Positions 25,143 to 36,180 of a stretch of DNA of 64,000 bases are shown one piece after another (positions within the stretch are counted from its first letter, which is position 1; each line of letters begins with the position of its first letter). The position numbers were made by a program, and so were the translations under genes. The notes beneath the pieces were generated by a model. It saw only the letters and a program-made list of their open reading frames with translations. It did no database searches and had not been told where the DNA came from. The DNA is from an uncultured Bacteroidales bacterium (GTDB lineage Bacteria; Bacteroidota; Bacteroidia; Bacteroidales; SZUA-534), in assembly GCA_902790595.1 (NCBI GenBank), contig CADASL010000012.1:1-64000 (forward strand). Reading direction: 5' to 3'.

Positions 25143-28100
25143 TTAGAACACCATCACGCGTTTGGCGGTGCTGCCAACCTTGACAAGGTAAACGCCCTTG
25201 TTGGCAATCAGAATCTCGGTGCGCTGACCGGCAGGTTGCTCGGTGGCAATCAGGCGGCCGTTGGCATCGTAAACGCTGATGTTGCTGTCGGCGTTCTCAA
25301 CAACAATTGTGTTGCTGTAGGCGAAGATGTTGACAGCTGCCGCGGCCTCATCGTCGATGGCGGTAACGGACTCGAACACAGCCGTAAACGCCAAATCACC
25401 GGTAACAACAACTGTGCGCGGGTTGTCGGTGTTGCCATCGCTCCAGCCAACAAACTTGTAACCCTCGGCGGCAGTTGCGGTGATGGTTGCGGTGGCACCC
25501 TTGGTGTAGGTTGCCGAACCGGTTACCGAGCCGTAGCGGCTGTTGTTGGCAATGGCAATCAGGTTGAATTCAACAACTTGCGGTTTGCCATTGTAGTTCC
25601 AAACCACCTTGCAGCCCTCTGGGTTCCACGATTCGCTCCAGCCCTCAGGCATCGACTCAGCCTCGCAATAGATGGTCAGATTCTTGCATCCGGCGAAAGC
25701 CGAGTCACCAATAGAGGCAACCGAAAGCGGAATGTAAACGGCGGTCAGGCTGTCGCAGCCGATGAACGCGCGCGAACCGATGCTAACCGAACCGTCGGCC
25801 AGGGTTGAAACGCCTTCGTTCTTGACATTGATGAATGTGCCAATCTGAACCGTAACAAGCGAGTTGCAGTAAGCAAACGCGCCGTTGCCGATGGTTGTCA
25901 CCGATACCGGGATGCTGATTGTTGTCAGGCTTGAGCAGCCGTCGAACGCGTTGTTGCCAATCTCGGTTGTAGCACTCGGGATGTCGATGCTGTTGAGGCT
26001 TGAGCAGCCCGAGAATGTCTCGGCGCCGATAACCGTTACCGAAACAGGTATTGAAACAGAGACAAGGCTGGTGCAGTTTGTGAAGGCACCGTCGCCAAGC
26101 TCGTTCACCGATTCAGGAATCTCGACAGCATCGAGCTTGCTGCAGTTTGCAAACGCCGACTGGCCGATAACCGTTACCGAAACAGGTATCTGAATGGCAG
26201 TCAGGCTTGAGCAGCCGTTGAAGGCGCTGCCGCCGATTTCTTTCACCGATTCAGGAATCTCAACCGACTCAAGGCTGGTGCAGTTTGCAAAAGTCTCATT
26301 GCCAATTGATTCCACGCTCTTCGGAAGTTCAACCGACTCAAGGTTCGAGCAGCCGTTGAAGGCGCCGTCGCCAATCTCGGTCACCGATTCAGGAATCTCA
26401 ACCGAAGTAACGGTCTCGTTGCCAGCAAAGGCGTTGTGACCGATGGTTGAAACCTCGTCGGGTATTACAACAGCGGCGTCGGTGCCGGTGTAAACAGTCA
26501 GGCTCGACTCAGTGTCGTAGATATAGTCGCCGTCGAATGTTCCGTTCACTGTCAGAGCGCCCCACGGGCTGCCGGTGGCATTGCCTTCGTAAACAATGTT
26601 CTTGACATTGAGGAATGCATTGTAGCCGATGCTGTCAACCGTGTTCGGGATGACAATCGACACTGTACCGGTGCAGTTTGCAAACGCCTCGATACCAATG
26701 GTTTCAATCGATTCAGGAATGTTGATTGAATCGAGTTGAGTGCAGCCGGCGAAAGCTTTGTTGCCGATGCCGGTTACTTGGTAAGCCACGCCTTCGATTT
26801 TGATTTCGGCGGGTGCGTCAAGAACTGTAAGGCTGTCGGCAAGGCCAATCAGCTCGGCAGTGTGTGCGGAGGTGTCGGTCAGGAAGAATACCAGGCCGTC
26901 AACAGTCCGCTCCGGGTTGAATCTCTTGCGGAACAGAGCCGTGAGTTTAACGTCGGCGGTTACAACGATGGTGCGGAGGGCACTGGTGTTGCCGTCGCTC
27001 CAGCCGGTGAACTCATAACCATCGTTCTCTAAAGCAACAATGGTTGCGGTGTCGCCGAGTTTGTAAGTGCCCGAACCAAGAACAGAACCCAATGTAGAAT
27101 CGGCAGCTACCGAAACGGTGAATGTCTCAGCCACAACAGTCTTCTTTTGGAAGTTTGCGGTGAGTTTGACATCCTTGGTTACAACAAAGCTGTACGGGTT
27201 GCTTGTGCTTCCGTCGCTCCAGCCGGTGAACTCGCAGTCATCGTTAGCTATGGCAGTGATGGTTGCGGTGTCGCCGCGGCTGTAAATTCCGTCGCCAAGT
27301 ATAGAGCCCAATGTAGAATCGGCAGCTACCGAAACGGTGAATGTCTCAACCACAACAGTCTTCTTTTGGAAGTTTGCGGTGAGTTTGACATCCTTGGTTA
27401 CAACAAAGCTGTATGGGTTGCTTGTGTTTCCGTCGCTCCAGCCGATGAACTCATAACCATCATTCTCTAAAGCAACAATGGTTGCGGTGTCGCCAAGTTT
27501 GTAAGTGCCGGCACCACGTACTGAGCCGAATGTAGAATCGGCAGCGACCGAAACGGTGAATGTCTCAACCACAACGGCCTTCTTCTGGAAGTTTGCGGTG
27601 AGTTTGACATCCTTGGTTACAACAAAGCTGTACGGGTTGCTAGTGCTTCCGTCGCTCCAGCCGAGGAACTCGCAGCCATCGAATGCGTTAGCCGTAGCGG
27701 TTACGGTGTCGCCAAAGTTGTAAGTGCCTGTGCCTGAAACATTACCATACGATTCGTTGTTGGCGATAACAAGAACCGACTTCTTGGTGTTTTCGATAAC
27801 CTCGTAGTCGCTTGTAACAATGTTGCCATTGACACTCAAGGTCATATTCTTGAAGTAGAAATCGCCGACATTATTGGTGTTTCCGGCGTTTCCGGCCAAA
27901 TCGAGCTCAATGCCGATGTATTTGGCACCCTTCTCGCCAATTTTGCCCTCAATGGTGATGTTCTGCCATTTACCTTTCTCAATATCATATTCGAAAGACC
28001 TAACCATATAGCCGTATTCATCAACAATCTCGGTGTTGTCGTCGGTCCATTGGTAGTCCTCGTGAATTTCGGGGTTCAGCGACCAGGTGATTTTGCCCGT

Positions 28101-31100
28101 CACGAAAGTGATGGTTGCAGTGTCGGCCGCGCCTTCGAATTTAACATCGAACGAGAGTTTGACATTGTTGCCTTCAACCTGACCGTCGAATTGGTGGAAG
28201 ATGTTGCAGAACTGCACATCCCAGCGGTCGCCTTCGGCTTGTTCCTCACTGATGCTGATTTTTGCGGCATAGCCCGAAGCGCCCATCTGAACAGAATCGG
28301 CGGTGCTGCCGCTTGTCCACCAGGTGTTGAACGGATAGTCGGCCGATGTGTAGTTGACCTCCTCACGCTCAATCTCAGCAACAAACGATGCATCATCGTT
28401 AACCACAAATGTGCGCGGGTTGTCGGTGTTGCCGTCGCTCCACTGCTTGAATATGCAGCCGTCGTAAGGTGTTACGGCCAGTGTTGCGGTGTCGCCCTTG
28501 GTGTAGTATCCGGCGCCGGTAACTGTACCATTCTTGGCTGTTGCGTTAACAAACAGCTCGCCGGTGCAGAAGTCTTGCTTAACAACCTCGCCGTTGATTC
28601 TAACCTTCATATTCTTGAAGTTGAACGTTCCGCGTTTGTCAGCCTCTTCGTCGAACTTATTGAAGTATATTCCAACTCCAATGTAATCGGCACCTTTTTC
28701 GCCAATTGTGCCGCCCCACGATATGTGAGTCCAGCTTTTATTGGCTATCTCATAAGTAGCATACTGGATTCCGTTGAAGTTTCCATTGTCATTAACAAGC
28801 TCGGTATTTTCATCATCGGAATAGCGGTCACCATATCCAGACTTGCCGGTCACCATCATTATTTGAGCCTTATCGGCGCCGCTAAGACTGTTCCAGTTGA
28901 CATCAAAATCGAGTTGGAATTTGCTGCCTGCCTCTTGTCCGTCGAGGCCTGACAGAATATTGCAGAACTGTGATTCCCAAAGGTTTCCGTTTTCTGAAAC
29001 GGTGATTGACGCTATATTGTCAGCTGTAATTGCCTTTTTAACCAAACTTCCGTTAACATACCAAGCGTTGATGCTGTCGCTTTCGGCATAGTAAGGAATG
29101 TTGACGGCGTTTGTCGCGAACTCGGCAGTGAAAGACATATCGTCGTTAACCACAAATGTGCGCGGGTTGTCGGAGTTGCCGTCGCTCCATTGCTTGAAGT
29201 AGTAGTATTCGTCGGCGATGGCGGTGATGGTTGCGGTGTCGCCCTTGGTGTAGAATCCGGCGCCGGTAACTGTGCCGTTTTCGCCAGCGGTGGCATTCAC
29301 TAACAGCTCACCGGTGCAGAAGTCTTGCTTAACAACCTCGCCGTTGATTCTAACTTTCATATTCTTGAAGTTGAATGCTCCGCGGTTGTCGCCGTCGGCC
29401 TCCTTCATACCGAGGTTTATCTCAATGCCAACGTATTCGGCGCCAGTTTCGGTGATGATGCCGCCCCACGATACGTGAGTCCATTTGCCATCGGCAAGGT
29501 CGTAGCCCGCATAGCGGATGCCGTCAACCGTTCCTTCGGCGTTGACAAGCTCGGCAATGGAGTCGCTCCACTGATAGTCTTCGTGAATGCCGCCTTCAAC
29601 CTTGCCCGCAAGCAGGTAGATTGTAGCCTTGTCGCTATCAAGACCGTTCCAGTTGACATCAAAGTCGAGCTGGAAGTTGTTGCCGGCCTCTTGACCGTCA
29701 AGACCTGTCAGAATGTTGCAGAACTGTGCCAACCATTGGTCACAATATTCTGAAACAAATAGCGATGCGATATTGTCTTTTTCATACGCTCTATCCACTG
29801 TGGTTCCAGAGACAAACCAAGTGTTGGTTTCCCCAAAGAAAGAAAGTGGGTTGCTATCATCAACAACAAACTCAGCCACAAAAGTCATATTGCCATTGAC
29901 GGTGATGGTGCGCGGGTTTCTGGTGTTGCCGTCGCTCCACTGTTTGAAGAGGTATCCTTCGTTTGGTGTTGCGGTGAGTTTAACCTCGTCGCCCTTGCCG
30001 TAGTATCCGCCGCCGGTTACTGTACCGTTTTCGCCTGAGGCGCTAACAAGCAGGTTGGCGTTTCCGTTGTAGAAGTCGCGAGCGACAATCTGGTTGTTCA
30101 TCTTCACAATAACATTCTTGAACCGGTAGGTGCCAAGGTAGAGGCCTTCGTTATCGTCGAGCAGGTTAATCTGCAGGCCAATATAATCGTTGCCTTTCTC
30201 GCCAATGGTTCCGCCCCACGAAATGTGCTGCCATTCGCCGTAAGGCAGGCGGTATTCCTTGTTATGGCCGGCCCAGAACCCGCCATCGAAAATCAGCTCG
30301 GTGTTCTTCTCAACATTAGTGGTGTCGTCGTATGCGTTCCACTGATAGTTAGTGTACACGCCAAAGTCCGCATTACTCTTACCAGAGAGAATATGTATTG
30401 CGGAGGTGTCGGTGTTGTTGCCTTCCCACATAACATCGAATTCGAGCTGGAAGCTGTTGCCCTCAGTCTGGCCTTCGGCTTCGTGGAAGATGACGCAGAA
30501 TTGAGCATCCCACGGATTGCCGGCTTCCTCAACCATAGCAACGGCCTCGTTGTTCTGGTTTGTATATAAACCGTACAGATTGTTTCCGTGCGTGAACCAT
30601 TTGCCAAAACCATATTCGGCATATTCATACAGTCTTTCGGTGACACCAAATTCAGCCGCGAACGCAGTATCTGACTCGACAATAATGGTGCGGGTGGCGT
30701 TGGTGTTGCCGTCGCTCCATTGTTTGAAGGTGTAGCCCTCGTTGGCTGTTGCGGTGAGTGTTACTGTGTCGCCAATGTTGTAGAAGCCATAGCCCGAGAC
30801 AAAGCCAATTGATGCGTGGCTTGGCAGATTAAATTCACCGGATTTGTTCACTTTGGCTGTCACCAGCACATCGCTGAGTTTGCCAAACATCACTTTATCG
30901 ATGTTGCAGTCCTCCTTCTCAAAGTTCACGCGCAGCTTGTAGGTTCCCTCAGGCAGAGCAAATTGTGTCTCGCCCGAAACAAAATCGTACCTGTACCAGC
31001 TGCCTGTCTTGGGAGCTTCAATTGTTCCGGTTACCGGTGCCTCATCTTTGTAGATGGCGACTTTGGCGCTATCGTATATATATGTTGAAACACGTGCGGC

Positions 31101-34100
31101 CCAGCGCATTTTCTGCTCCTCGGCAACCGTCACGGTGTAGTCGGCCCATTCGCCCTCGGTTGTCCAGCTGAGAGCATACTCGTTGTCACCGATTTTGTCG
31201 ATTCCGGCATCGGTGTCGCGGTAGCCGTCGTAGCTGGTGCCAAGATAAATCTCATAGTGGGTGCTGTCGCCATTGTCGAAGTTCTCGGCCTCCAGGTTAC
31301 CCGGCAGTATTGTGGCTTTGCCAGCGTACGGGCCGGGAATGTCAATGATTTGCGCAACCAACCATAAATCTTCGGCAGCCACGAATGTGTGCGGGTTGTC
31401 GGTGCTGCCGTCGCTCCACTGCTTGAACTCGTAACCGTCATTAGGCGTTGCGGCAATTGTCACGGTGTCGCCAGCGTTATATATGCCAGAGCCCGACAGG
31501 GTGCCGCAGTTCTTCTTGCTGGCCGACAGGCTGACAATAACCTTGTCGTCCTCCACATAGTTGTACTTAACCATATTGTTGTTGATGGTCATAGTCATAT
31601 TCTTGAAGTTGAACGTTCCGCGATTGTCGCCGTTCTCCTCAGTCATACCAAGATTCATCTCAATGCCGATGTATTTGGCACCAGTTTCAGTGATGATGCC
31701 GCCCCACGATACGTGAGTCCATTCGCCATTGGCAATGTCGTAACCCGCATAACGGATGCCGTCAATCGTTCCTTCGGCATTGACAAGCTCGGCAATGGAG
31801 TCGCTCCACTGATAGTCTTCGTGAAGACCGCCAGTAACCTTGCCTGCAAGCAGATAGATTTTTGCCGAGTCGCTTTCAAGACCGTTCCAGTTGACCTCGA
31901 AGTCGAGTTGGAAGTTGTTGCCGACCTCTTGTCCGTCAAGGCCAGTCAGAATGTTGCAGAATTGAGCTGACCATTCGTCGCTAAATTCAGGAACGAAGAT
32001 TGAAACGATATTGTCTTTCACATATGCTTTGTCAATATTCCAACCATCATAAGACCAAGTGTTAACCTTGCTAAGGTATGGAATTTGTATGCTTCCGTCG
32101 GAAACAAACTTTGCCGTAAAGGTCGTATCATTGTTAACAATCACCTGGCGCGGATTGTCGGTGTTGCCGTCGCTCCATTGCTTGAAGATGTAGAAATCGT
32201 TGGCAGAAGCATAAAGCACAGCCGTGTCGCCATTGTTGTAGAACCCTGCGCCAGTAACAGTTCCGTTTTCAGCAATGGCATTTACAAATACACCGCCTTG
32301 GCAGAACCATCTGTCAGCAGTGTTGCCGGCCACTTTCAGCACAATGTTTTTAAACGAGTAGGTTCCCGCATGGGTTCCCAAATCGAACTCCAAGCGAACC
32401 GAGTCGGCACCCTCAGCACCCAAATAATAGTTGTAGCTGACGCGTGTCCACTCTTTTTCAACGGTGAATTCGCGGCCCCAGCTGAGGCTATATCCGTCTT
32501 CATCAACAATCTGGGTGTTGTTGGCTTGGTCGTACTCTGCATTGTATGGAATGGTTTTTCCGGCAACAATGGTGAACTGTCCTTCGTCAAATTTACCCGA
32601 GTACTTCACATCGAACGACAGTTCGAAAGCATCGCCCTCGTTGCCCAGATTTGTGAGCGATGGGGTTACAAACTGAGCGTCCCAGCGGTTTCCGGAGTTT
32701 GAGAACGACAAATCGACTTGCGTGGTTTTGCCGTCATCGTTTTTGGTCAGTTCGGCAAAGCTGCCAATGCTGCCCCAGCCGGAGTTGTCGGCCAATTCAA
32801 ACGGCTCTTCAAACTCGGCAACCAAAGTTGTTTCACCATCGACTATAACGGTACGCGGGTTGTCGGTGTTGCCGTCGCTCCACTGCATAAAACCGAATTC
32901 GCCAACCGGAGTGGCGGTAAGTTTCAGGGTGTCGCCGGGGTAGTATGTCTTATCCGGGTCGAAGCCGGCGACAGTGCCCAAGAAGGTGTTTTTCGAGCGG
33001 ACGCTTACGTCAACAGGCTCCGACTCGTAGAATTCAGCTGACAGTTCAATGTTGTTAGCAACAATAATGGTGCGCGGATTTTCATACTCCCAATCGCTCC
33101 AACGGTCGAAATAGTAGCCTGGGTTAGCTGTGGCCGTCAGGGTTAAGGTGTCGCCGTAGTGATATGTTGAGTCCGGGTTGTAACCTGTAACGGTGCCATA
33201 TTCAGACGAATATATTGTTATGCTCAGTGGCGCTTTTTTCCACACAACATTTCCATCGCCGTTCCAATTCCACGGCCAGCTGTCGGGTTTCGATGCAAAG
33301 TCGCAAACAATTGTTACGTTCCAGCTCCAAGAGAACAAATCATACCCCATAGTCTCGATTGACGAAGGAATCTGAACATTTCTCAAATTGCCGCAATTGC
33401 AGAAGGCATTGTTACCTATGGTTTTAACCGTTTCAGGAATAACAACAGATGTTAGCTGGCTTTTTTCGGCGAAAGCTCGTTCGCTGATTTCCACAACCCC
33501 ATTGGGAATTGTAACCTCGCTATCAGAGCCCAAATACAAGTTCAGGACAGTTTTGGTGCTATCAGAATAAACGAAGTCGCCATCAATAGTAGGATTGACA
33601 AAGCGTGCGCCCCACGGACTGCCGTCGGCCGTGCCGTTGTAGAAAATGTATTGCACACCATCGCCAAACGCCGAGTAATCTATCGTTTCAACTCCGTCGG
33701 GTATGGTGATTTCTTTCAAATTACGGCAGTTTGCGAAACAATATGAGCCAATCGATTTCAAGTCATCGTTCAGCGAAACCGATTCCAATTTTGAACAATC
33801 ATTAAAAGCAGTATTGGCAATGCTTTCCAATGCGCTGTCCATCACCACCGATTTAATGTATTGGTTCTCCTTGAAAGCCTCGGTTCCGATTTCAGTAACG
33901 CCAGCCGGAATGGTTACCACGCTGTCGGTGCCAATATATTTTACAAGCACTGTTTTTGTGCTGTCGGTGAAAACAAATCTGTTCTCGATTGCCGGATTTA
34001 CAAATGTTGCGCCCCACGGACTGCCGTCGGCTATGCCGTTGTAATACAAGTATTGCACACCGTCGCTAAACGCCGAGTAATCTATCGTTTCAACGCCGTC

Positions 34101-35888
34101 GGGGATGGTGATTTCTTTCAAATTACGGCAGTTTGCGAAACAATATGAGCCAATCGATTTCAAGCCATCGTTCAGCGAAACCGATTGCAGATTCCGACAA
34201 TCGCAAAAAGCATTATTGGCGATGCTTACCAATGCGCTGTCCATCACCACCGTTTTTATGTAATCGTTGTCCCTGAAAGCCTCGGTTCCGATTTCAGTAA
34301 CGCCAGCAGGAATGGTTACCACGCTGTCGGTGCCAAAGTATTTGGCAATTTCGGTTTTGGTGCTGTCGGAATACAGAAAATCGCCGTCGGCAAAGGCATT
34401 GAAGGTTTTAGCTCCCCACGGGCTGCCGCTGGCCGTGCCGTGGTATTGAATATCAAGCACGTTTTCAAAAGCATAGTTGCCAATGGTTGAAACACCGTCA
34501 GGAATTGTTGTGGTGCTCAGACTGCGGCAATAGGCAAACGCGTTTTCACCAATGCTTTCGAGTGAGTCGGACAAAACAACTGTTTTTAAATTACTGCACC
34601 ACTCAAACGCTCTTTCACCAATGGTTTTCACCGAGTTGGTCATTGTTACCGATGTGATGCTTTTGTTTTCGAAAGCGTATTTACCAATCTCAACAACACC
34701 GTCGGGAATGGTTATTTCAGAATCTTCGCCAGTGTATTTGGCAAGTATGGTTTTTTCTTCGCCCGAGAAAATGAAATCGCCGTCGAAAACAGGGTTGACA
34801 AACTGCGCTCCCCACGGGCTGCCCGTAGCCGAACCTTTGTAATAGAGGTTTTTAACGTGTTCGAAAGCGTAATTGCCAATATACTTAACGCCTGCCGGTA
34901 CGGCAAGAGAGTCTATTTCGTCCCAAATGTCGCTGAAAGCGCGGTAGACAATTGATTTTGTGCTGTCGTTGATTCGGTGCGAATCAGCAATTTCGGCTTT
35001 AATCAGAAGCAGATATGGGTTCGCTGTGTTGCCCAAATAACGGCAATTACCATATTTGTTATACTTCAAGCTGTCGCAGACATAGAAAACGTCGGTTCCA
35101 AAATTCTCAACCGCACCTTCGAACACAACGGTTTTCAAGCGCCGGCAGTTGTCGAAGGCGTTGTCGGCAATTGTCTTGACCGATGCCGGAATGACTATTG
35201 AATCGATGGCGCACTCGTTGAACGCTTTGTTGCCAATGGTTTCAAGTGTGCTTGGAAGCGATACCGAAACTAGGTTATGGCACTCGCGGAACGCATCCTG
35301 ACCAATGATTTTTACTCCTTCAGGAATCACAACCGCCTTAAAATCACAACCAGAGAAGGCACTGCCTGAAATTTCGGTTGCACCAGTGGCAATAATTAGT
35401 GTCAGGTTGTTGCAACCATAAAAGGCATTTTCGCCAATCCAGGGTCGCGAAGCAGGAAGTACGATTGAAGCCAGACCGGAGCAACCATTGAAGGCATCAT
35501 TGCCGATGCTAATAACTCCATTAGGAATGACAATCGAATCCAACCCCGTGCAACCACGGAACGCCGACCCGCCAATAGTTCTCAGCGAGTTAGAGAACGT
35601 CACCGATGCCAGGTTTTGGCAATCCAGGAAGGCTTCATCATAGATGCCCACCACTGTGTAAACAATCCCGTCGAACACAACCGTGTCGGGGATGACAACT
35701 GAAGTGAGTCCAGCGTAACTCTGGTTCTCATCTTCATCATCAGGACCAGCAACGTAAGCCAGGTATTCTCCGCTGGCTTCGTAGTCCTCTCTAGCGTAAT
35801 ACAAGCCATTACGCTCATACGTACGCATTGCGCCAAATACTTGCGTAACAAGCACAAGGCACATCAGAAAAGTGAAGACTTTCTTCAT
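25143..35888 (-). CDS. Giant T9SS-sorted BspA-like protein with carbohydrate-binding-like modules
   Basis: 3,581 residues from the ATG at 35888, which gives a signal peptide (MKKVFTFLMCLVLVTQVFGA); a longer in-frame start at 35936 is less likely. Modules by nucleotide in reading order: BspA-type leucine-rich repeats with four inserted GSPWGA units (about 35830-33240), two InlB-like B-repeats (33240-32820), then six related beta-sandwich modules (WxAQFCNILTGLDGQEAGNN type) alternating with B-repeats (32810-27790), interrupted by one CBM6-like module (31345-30850; LEAENFD, EGEWADYTV, NIDKVMFG). Four near-identical B-repeats follow (27780-26900), then a second leucine-rich block (26900-25590), a last B-repeat and a T9SS type A sorting domain (about 25350-25146; SVYDANGRLIATEQPAG ... 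KRVMVF). The sorting domain implies secretion by T9SS and attachment to the surface. Polysaccharide or glycan binding is inferred; no catalytic domain is seen. Confidence 0.93.
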   Translation of the reverse strand: MKKVFTFLMCLVLVTQVFGAMRTYERNGLYYAREDYEASGEYLAYVAGPDDEDENQSYAGLTSVVIPDTVVFDGIVYTVVGIYDEAFLDCQNLASVTFSNSLRTIGGSAFRGCTGLDSIVIPNGVISIGNDAFNGCSGLASIVLPASRPWIGENAFYGCNNLTLIIATGATEISGSAFSGCDFKAVVIPEGVKIIGQDAFRECHNLVSVSLPSTLETIGNKAFNECAIDSIVIPASVKTIADNAFDNCRRLKTVVFEGAVENFGTDVFYVCDSLKYNKYGNCRYLGNTANPYLLLIKAEIADSHRINDSTKSIVYRAFSDIWDEIDSLAVPAGVKYIGNYAFEHVKNLYYKGSATGSPWGAQFVNPVFDGDFIFSGEEKTILAKYTGEDSEITIPDGVVEIGKYAFENKSITSVTMTNSVKTIGERAFEWCSNLKTVVLSDSLESIGENAFAYCRSLSTTTIPDGVSTIGNYAFENVLDIQYHGTASGSPWGAKTFNAFADGDFLYSDSTKTEIAKYFGTDSVVTIPAGVTEIGTEAFRDNDYIKTVVMDSALVSIANNAFCDCRNLQSVSLNDGLKSIGSYCFANCRNLKEITIPDGVETIDYSAFSDGVQYLYYNGIADGSPWGATFVNPAIENRFVFTDSTKTVLVKYIGTDSVVTIPAGVTEIGTEAFKENQYIKSVVMDSALESIANTAFNDCSKLESVSLNDDLKSIGSYCFANCRNLKEITIPDGVETIDYSAFGDGVQYIFYNGTADGSPWGARFVNPTIDGDFVYSDSTKTVLNLYLGSDSEVTIPNGVVEISERAFAEKSQLTSVVIPETVKTIGNNAFCNCGNLRNVQIPSSIETMGYDLFSWSWNVTIVCDFASKPDSWPWNWNGDGNVVWKKAPLSITIYSSEYGTVTGYNPDSTYHYGDTLTLTATANPGYYFDRWSDWEYENPRTIIVANNIELSAEFYESEPVDVSVRSKNTFLGTVAGFDPDKTYYPGDTLKLTATPVGEFGFMQWSDGNTDNPRTVIVDGETTLVAEFEEPFELADNSGWGSIGSFAELTKNDDGKTTQVDLSFSNSGNRWDAQFVTPSLTNLGNEGDAFELSFDVKYSGKFDEGQFTIVAGKTIPYNAEYDQANNTQIVDEDGYSLSWGREFTVEKEWTRVSYNYYLGAEGADSVRLEFDLGTHAGTYSFKNIVLKVAGNTADRWFCQGGVFVNAIAENGTVTGAGFYNNGDTAVLYASANDFYIFKQWSDGNTDNPRQVIVNNDTTFTAKFVSDGSIQIPYLSKVNTWSYDGWNIDKAYVKDNIVSIFVPEFSDEWSAQFCNILTGLDGQEVGNNFQLDFEVNWNGLESDSAKIYLLAGKVTGGLHEDYQWSDSIAELVNAEGTIDGIRYAGYDIANGEWTHVSWGGIITETGAKYIGIEMNLGMTEENGDNRGTFNFKNMTMTINNNMVKYNYVEDDKVIVSLSASKKNCGTLSGSGIYNAGDTVTIAATPNDGYEFKQWSDGSTDNPHTFVAAEDLWLVAQIIDIPGPYAGKATILPGNLEAENFDNGDSTHYEIYLGTSYDGYRDTDAGIDKIGDNEYALSWTTEGEWADYTVTVAEEQKMRWAARVSTYIYDSAKVAIYKDEAPVTGTIEAPKTGSWYRYDFVSGETQFALPEGTYKLRVNFEKEDCNIDKVMFGKLSDVLVTAKVNKSGEFNLPSHASIGFVSGYGFYNIGDTVTLTATANEGYTFKQWSDGNTNATRTIIVESDTAFAAEFGVTERLYEYAEYGFGKWFTHGNNLYGLYTNQNNEAVAMVEEAGNPWDAQFCVIFHEAEGQTEGNSFQLEFDVMWEGNNTDTSAIHILSGKSNADFGVYTNYQWNAYDDTTNVEKNTELIFDGGFWAGHNKEYRLPYGEWQHISWGGTIGEKGNDYIGLQINLLDDNEGLYLGTYRFKNVIVKMNNQIVARDFYNGNANLLVSASGENGTVTGGGYYGKGDEVKLTATPNEGYLFKQWSDGNTRNPRTITVNGNMTFVAEFVVDDSNPLSFFGETNTWFVSGTTVDRAYEKDNIASLFVSEYCDQWLAQFCNILTGLDGQEAGNNFQLDFDVNWNGLDSDKATIYLLAGKVEGGIHEDYQWSDSIAELVNAEGTVDGIRYAGYDLADGKWTHVSWGGIITETGAEYVGIEINLGMKEADGDNRGAFNFKNMKVRINGEVVKQDFCTGELLVNATAGENGTVTGAGFYTKGDTATITAIADEYYYFKQWSDGNSDNPRTFVVNDDMSFTAEFATNAVNIPYYAESDSINAWYVNGSLVKKAITADNIASITVSENGNLWESQFCNILSGLDGQEAGSKFQLDFDVNWNSLSGADKAQIMMVTGKSGYGDRYSDDENTELVNDNGNFNGIQYATYEIANKSWTHISWGGTIGEKGADYIGVGIYFNKFDEEADKRGTFNFKNMKVRINGEVVKQDFCTGELFVNATAKNGTVTGAGYYTKGDTATLAVTPYDGCIFKQWSDGNTDNPRTFVVNDDASFVAEIEREEVNYTSADYPFNTWWTSGSTADSVQMGASGYAAKISISEEQAEGDRWDVQFCNIFHQFDGQVEGNNVKLSFDVKFEGAADTATITFVTGKITWSLNPEIHEDYQWTDDNTEIVDEYGYMVRSFEYDIEKGKWQNITIEGKIGEKGAKYIGIELDLAGNAGNTNNVGDFYFKNMTLSVNGNIVTSDYEVIENTKKSVLVIANNESYGNVSGTGTYNFGDTVTATANAFDGCEFLGWSDGSTSNPYSFVVTKDVKLTANFQKKAVVVETFTVSVAADSTFGSVRGAGTYKLGDTATIVALENDGYEFIGWSDGNTSNPYSFVVTKDVKLTANFQKKTVVVETFTVSVAADSTLGSILGDGIYSRGDTATITAIANDDCEFTGWSDGSTSNPYSFVVTKDVKLTANFQKKTVVAETFTVSVAADSTLGSVLGSGTYKLGDTATIVALENDGYEFTGWSDGNTSALRTIVVTADVKLTALFRKRFNPERTVDGLVFFLTDTSAHTAELIGLADSLTVLDAPAEIKIEGVAYQVTGIGNKAFAGCTQLDSINIPESIETIGIEAFANCTGTVSIVIPNTVDSIGYNAFLNVKNIVYEGNATGSPWGALTVNGTFDGDYIYDTESSLTVYTGTDAAVVIPDEVSTIGHNAFAGNETVTSVEIPESVTEIGDGAFNGCSNLESVELPKSVESIGNETFANCTSLESVEIPESVKEIGGSAFNGCSSLTAIQIPVSVTVIGQSAFANCSKLDAVEIPESVNELGDGAFTNCTSLVSVSIPVSVTVIGAETFSGCSSLNSIDIPSATTEIGNNAFDGCSSLTTISIPVSVTTIGNGAFAYCNSLVTVQIGTFINVKNEGVSTLADGSVSIGSRAFIGCDSLTAVYIPLSVASIGDSAFAGCKNLTIYCEAESMPEGWSESWNPEGCKVVWNYNGKPQVVEFNLIAIANNSRYGSVTGSATYTKGATATITATAAEGYKFVGWSDGNTDNPRTVVVTGDLAFTAVFESVTAIDDEAAAAVNIFAYSNTIVVENADSNISVYDANGRLIATEQPAGQRTEILIANKGVYLVKVGSTAKRVMVF
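26900..27780 (-). repeat. 219-bp in-frame tandem repeats encoding B-repeats
   Basis: The word ATGTCTCA(A/G)CC recurs at 27122, 27341 and 27560, a period of exactly 219 bases (73 codons). The units around these positions are nearly identical and the flanking unit at 26900-27060 is more diverged. They encode DTATIVALENDGYEF(I/T)GWSDG-type B-repeats. Such arrays can change copy number by recombination. Confidence 0.85.
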
Positions 35889-36180
35889 AAAAAAACAATT
35901 AAGTGTTAGTAATAAGCCTCTTATGCGTGCGCACAATTAGCCTTAGTCATAAAATTGTTTGTGATAGAAGAATAAAAAATAATTATCGGCTGCGTTTAAA
36001 TTGCTTGGGCATAACAATTTACACAATAAGGTATTGGCTACCCTTTTTCTCACAAAGTGGATGCTAATAAAAATAAAAATTCAATATGACGATCACTATG
36101 CGTAAATATTTTTCAATCGGAATTGTATTTTTTTACAAAAAGAGGGGCGCTGCTGAGGCTGTTGAGGCGTGGTTGGGTGC

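Noticed and set aside
26900..27780. Regular 219-bp repeats as a CRISPR array
   Set aside because: The units are protein-coding, in frame and contiguous, with no unique spacers and no cas genes nearby.
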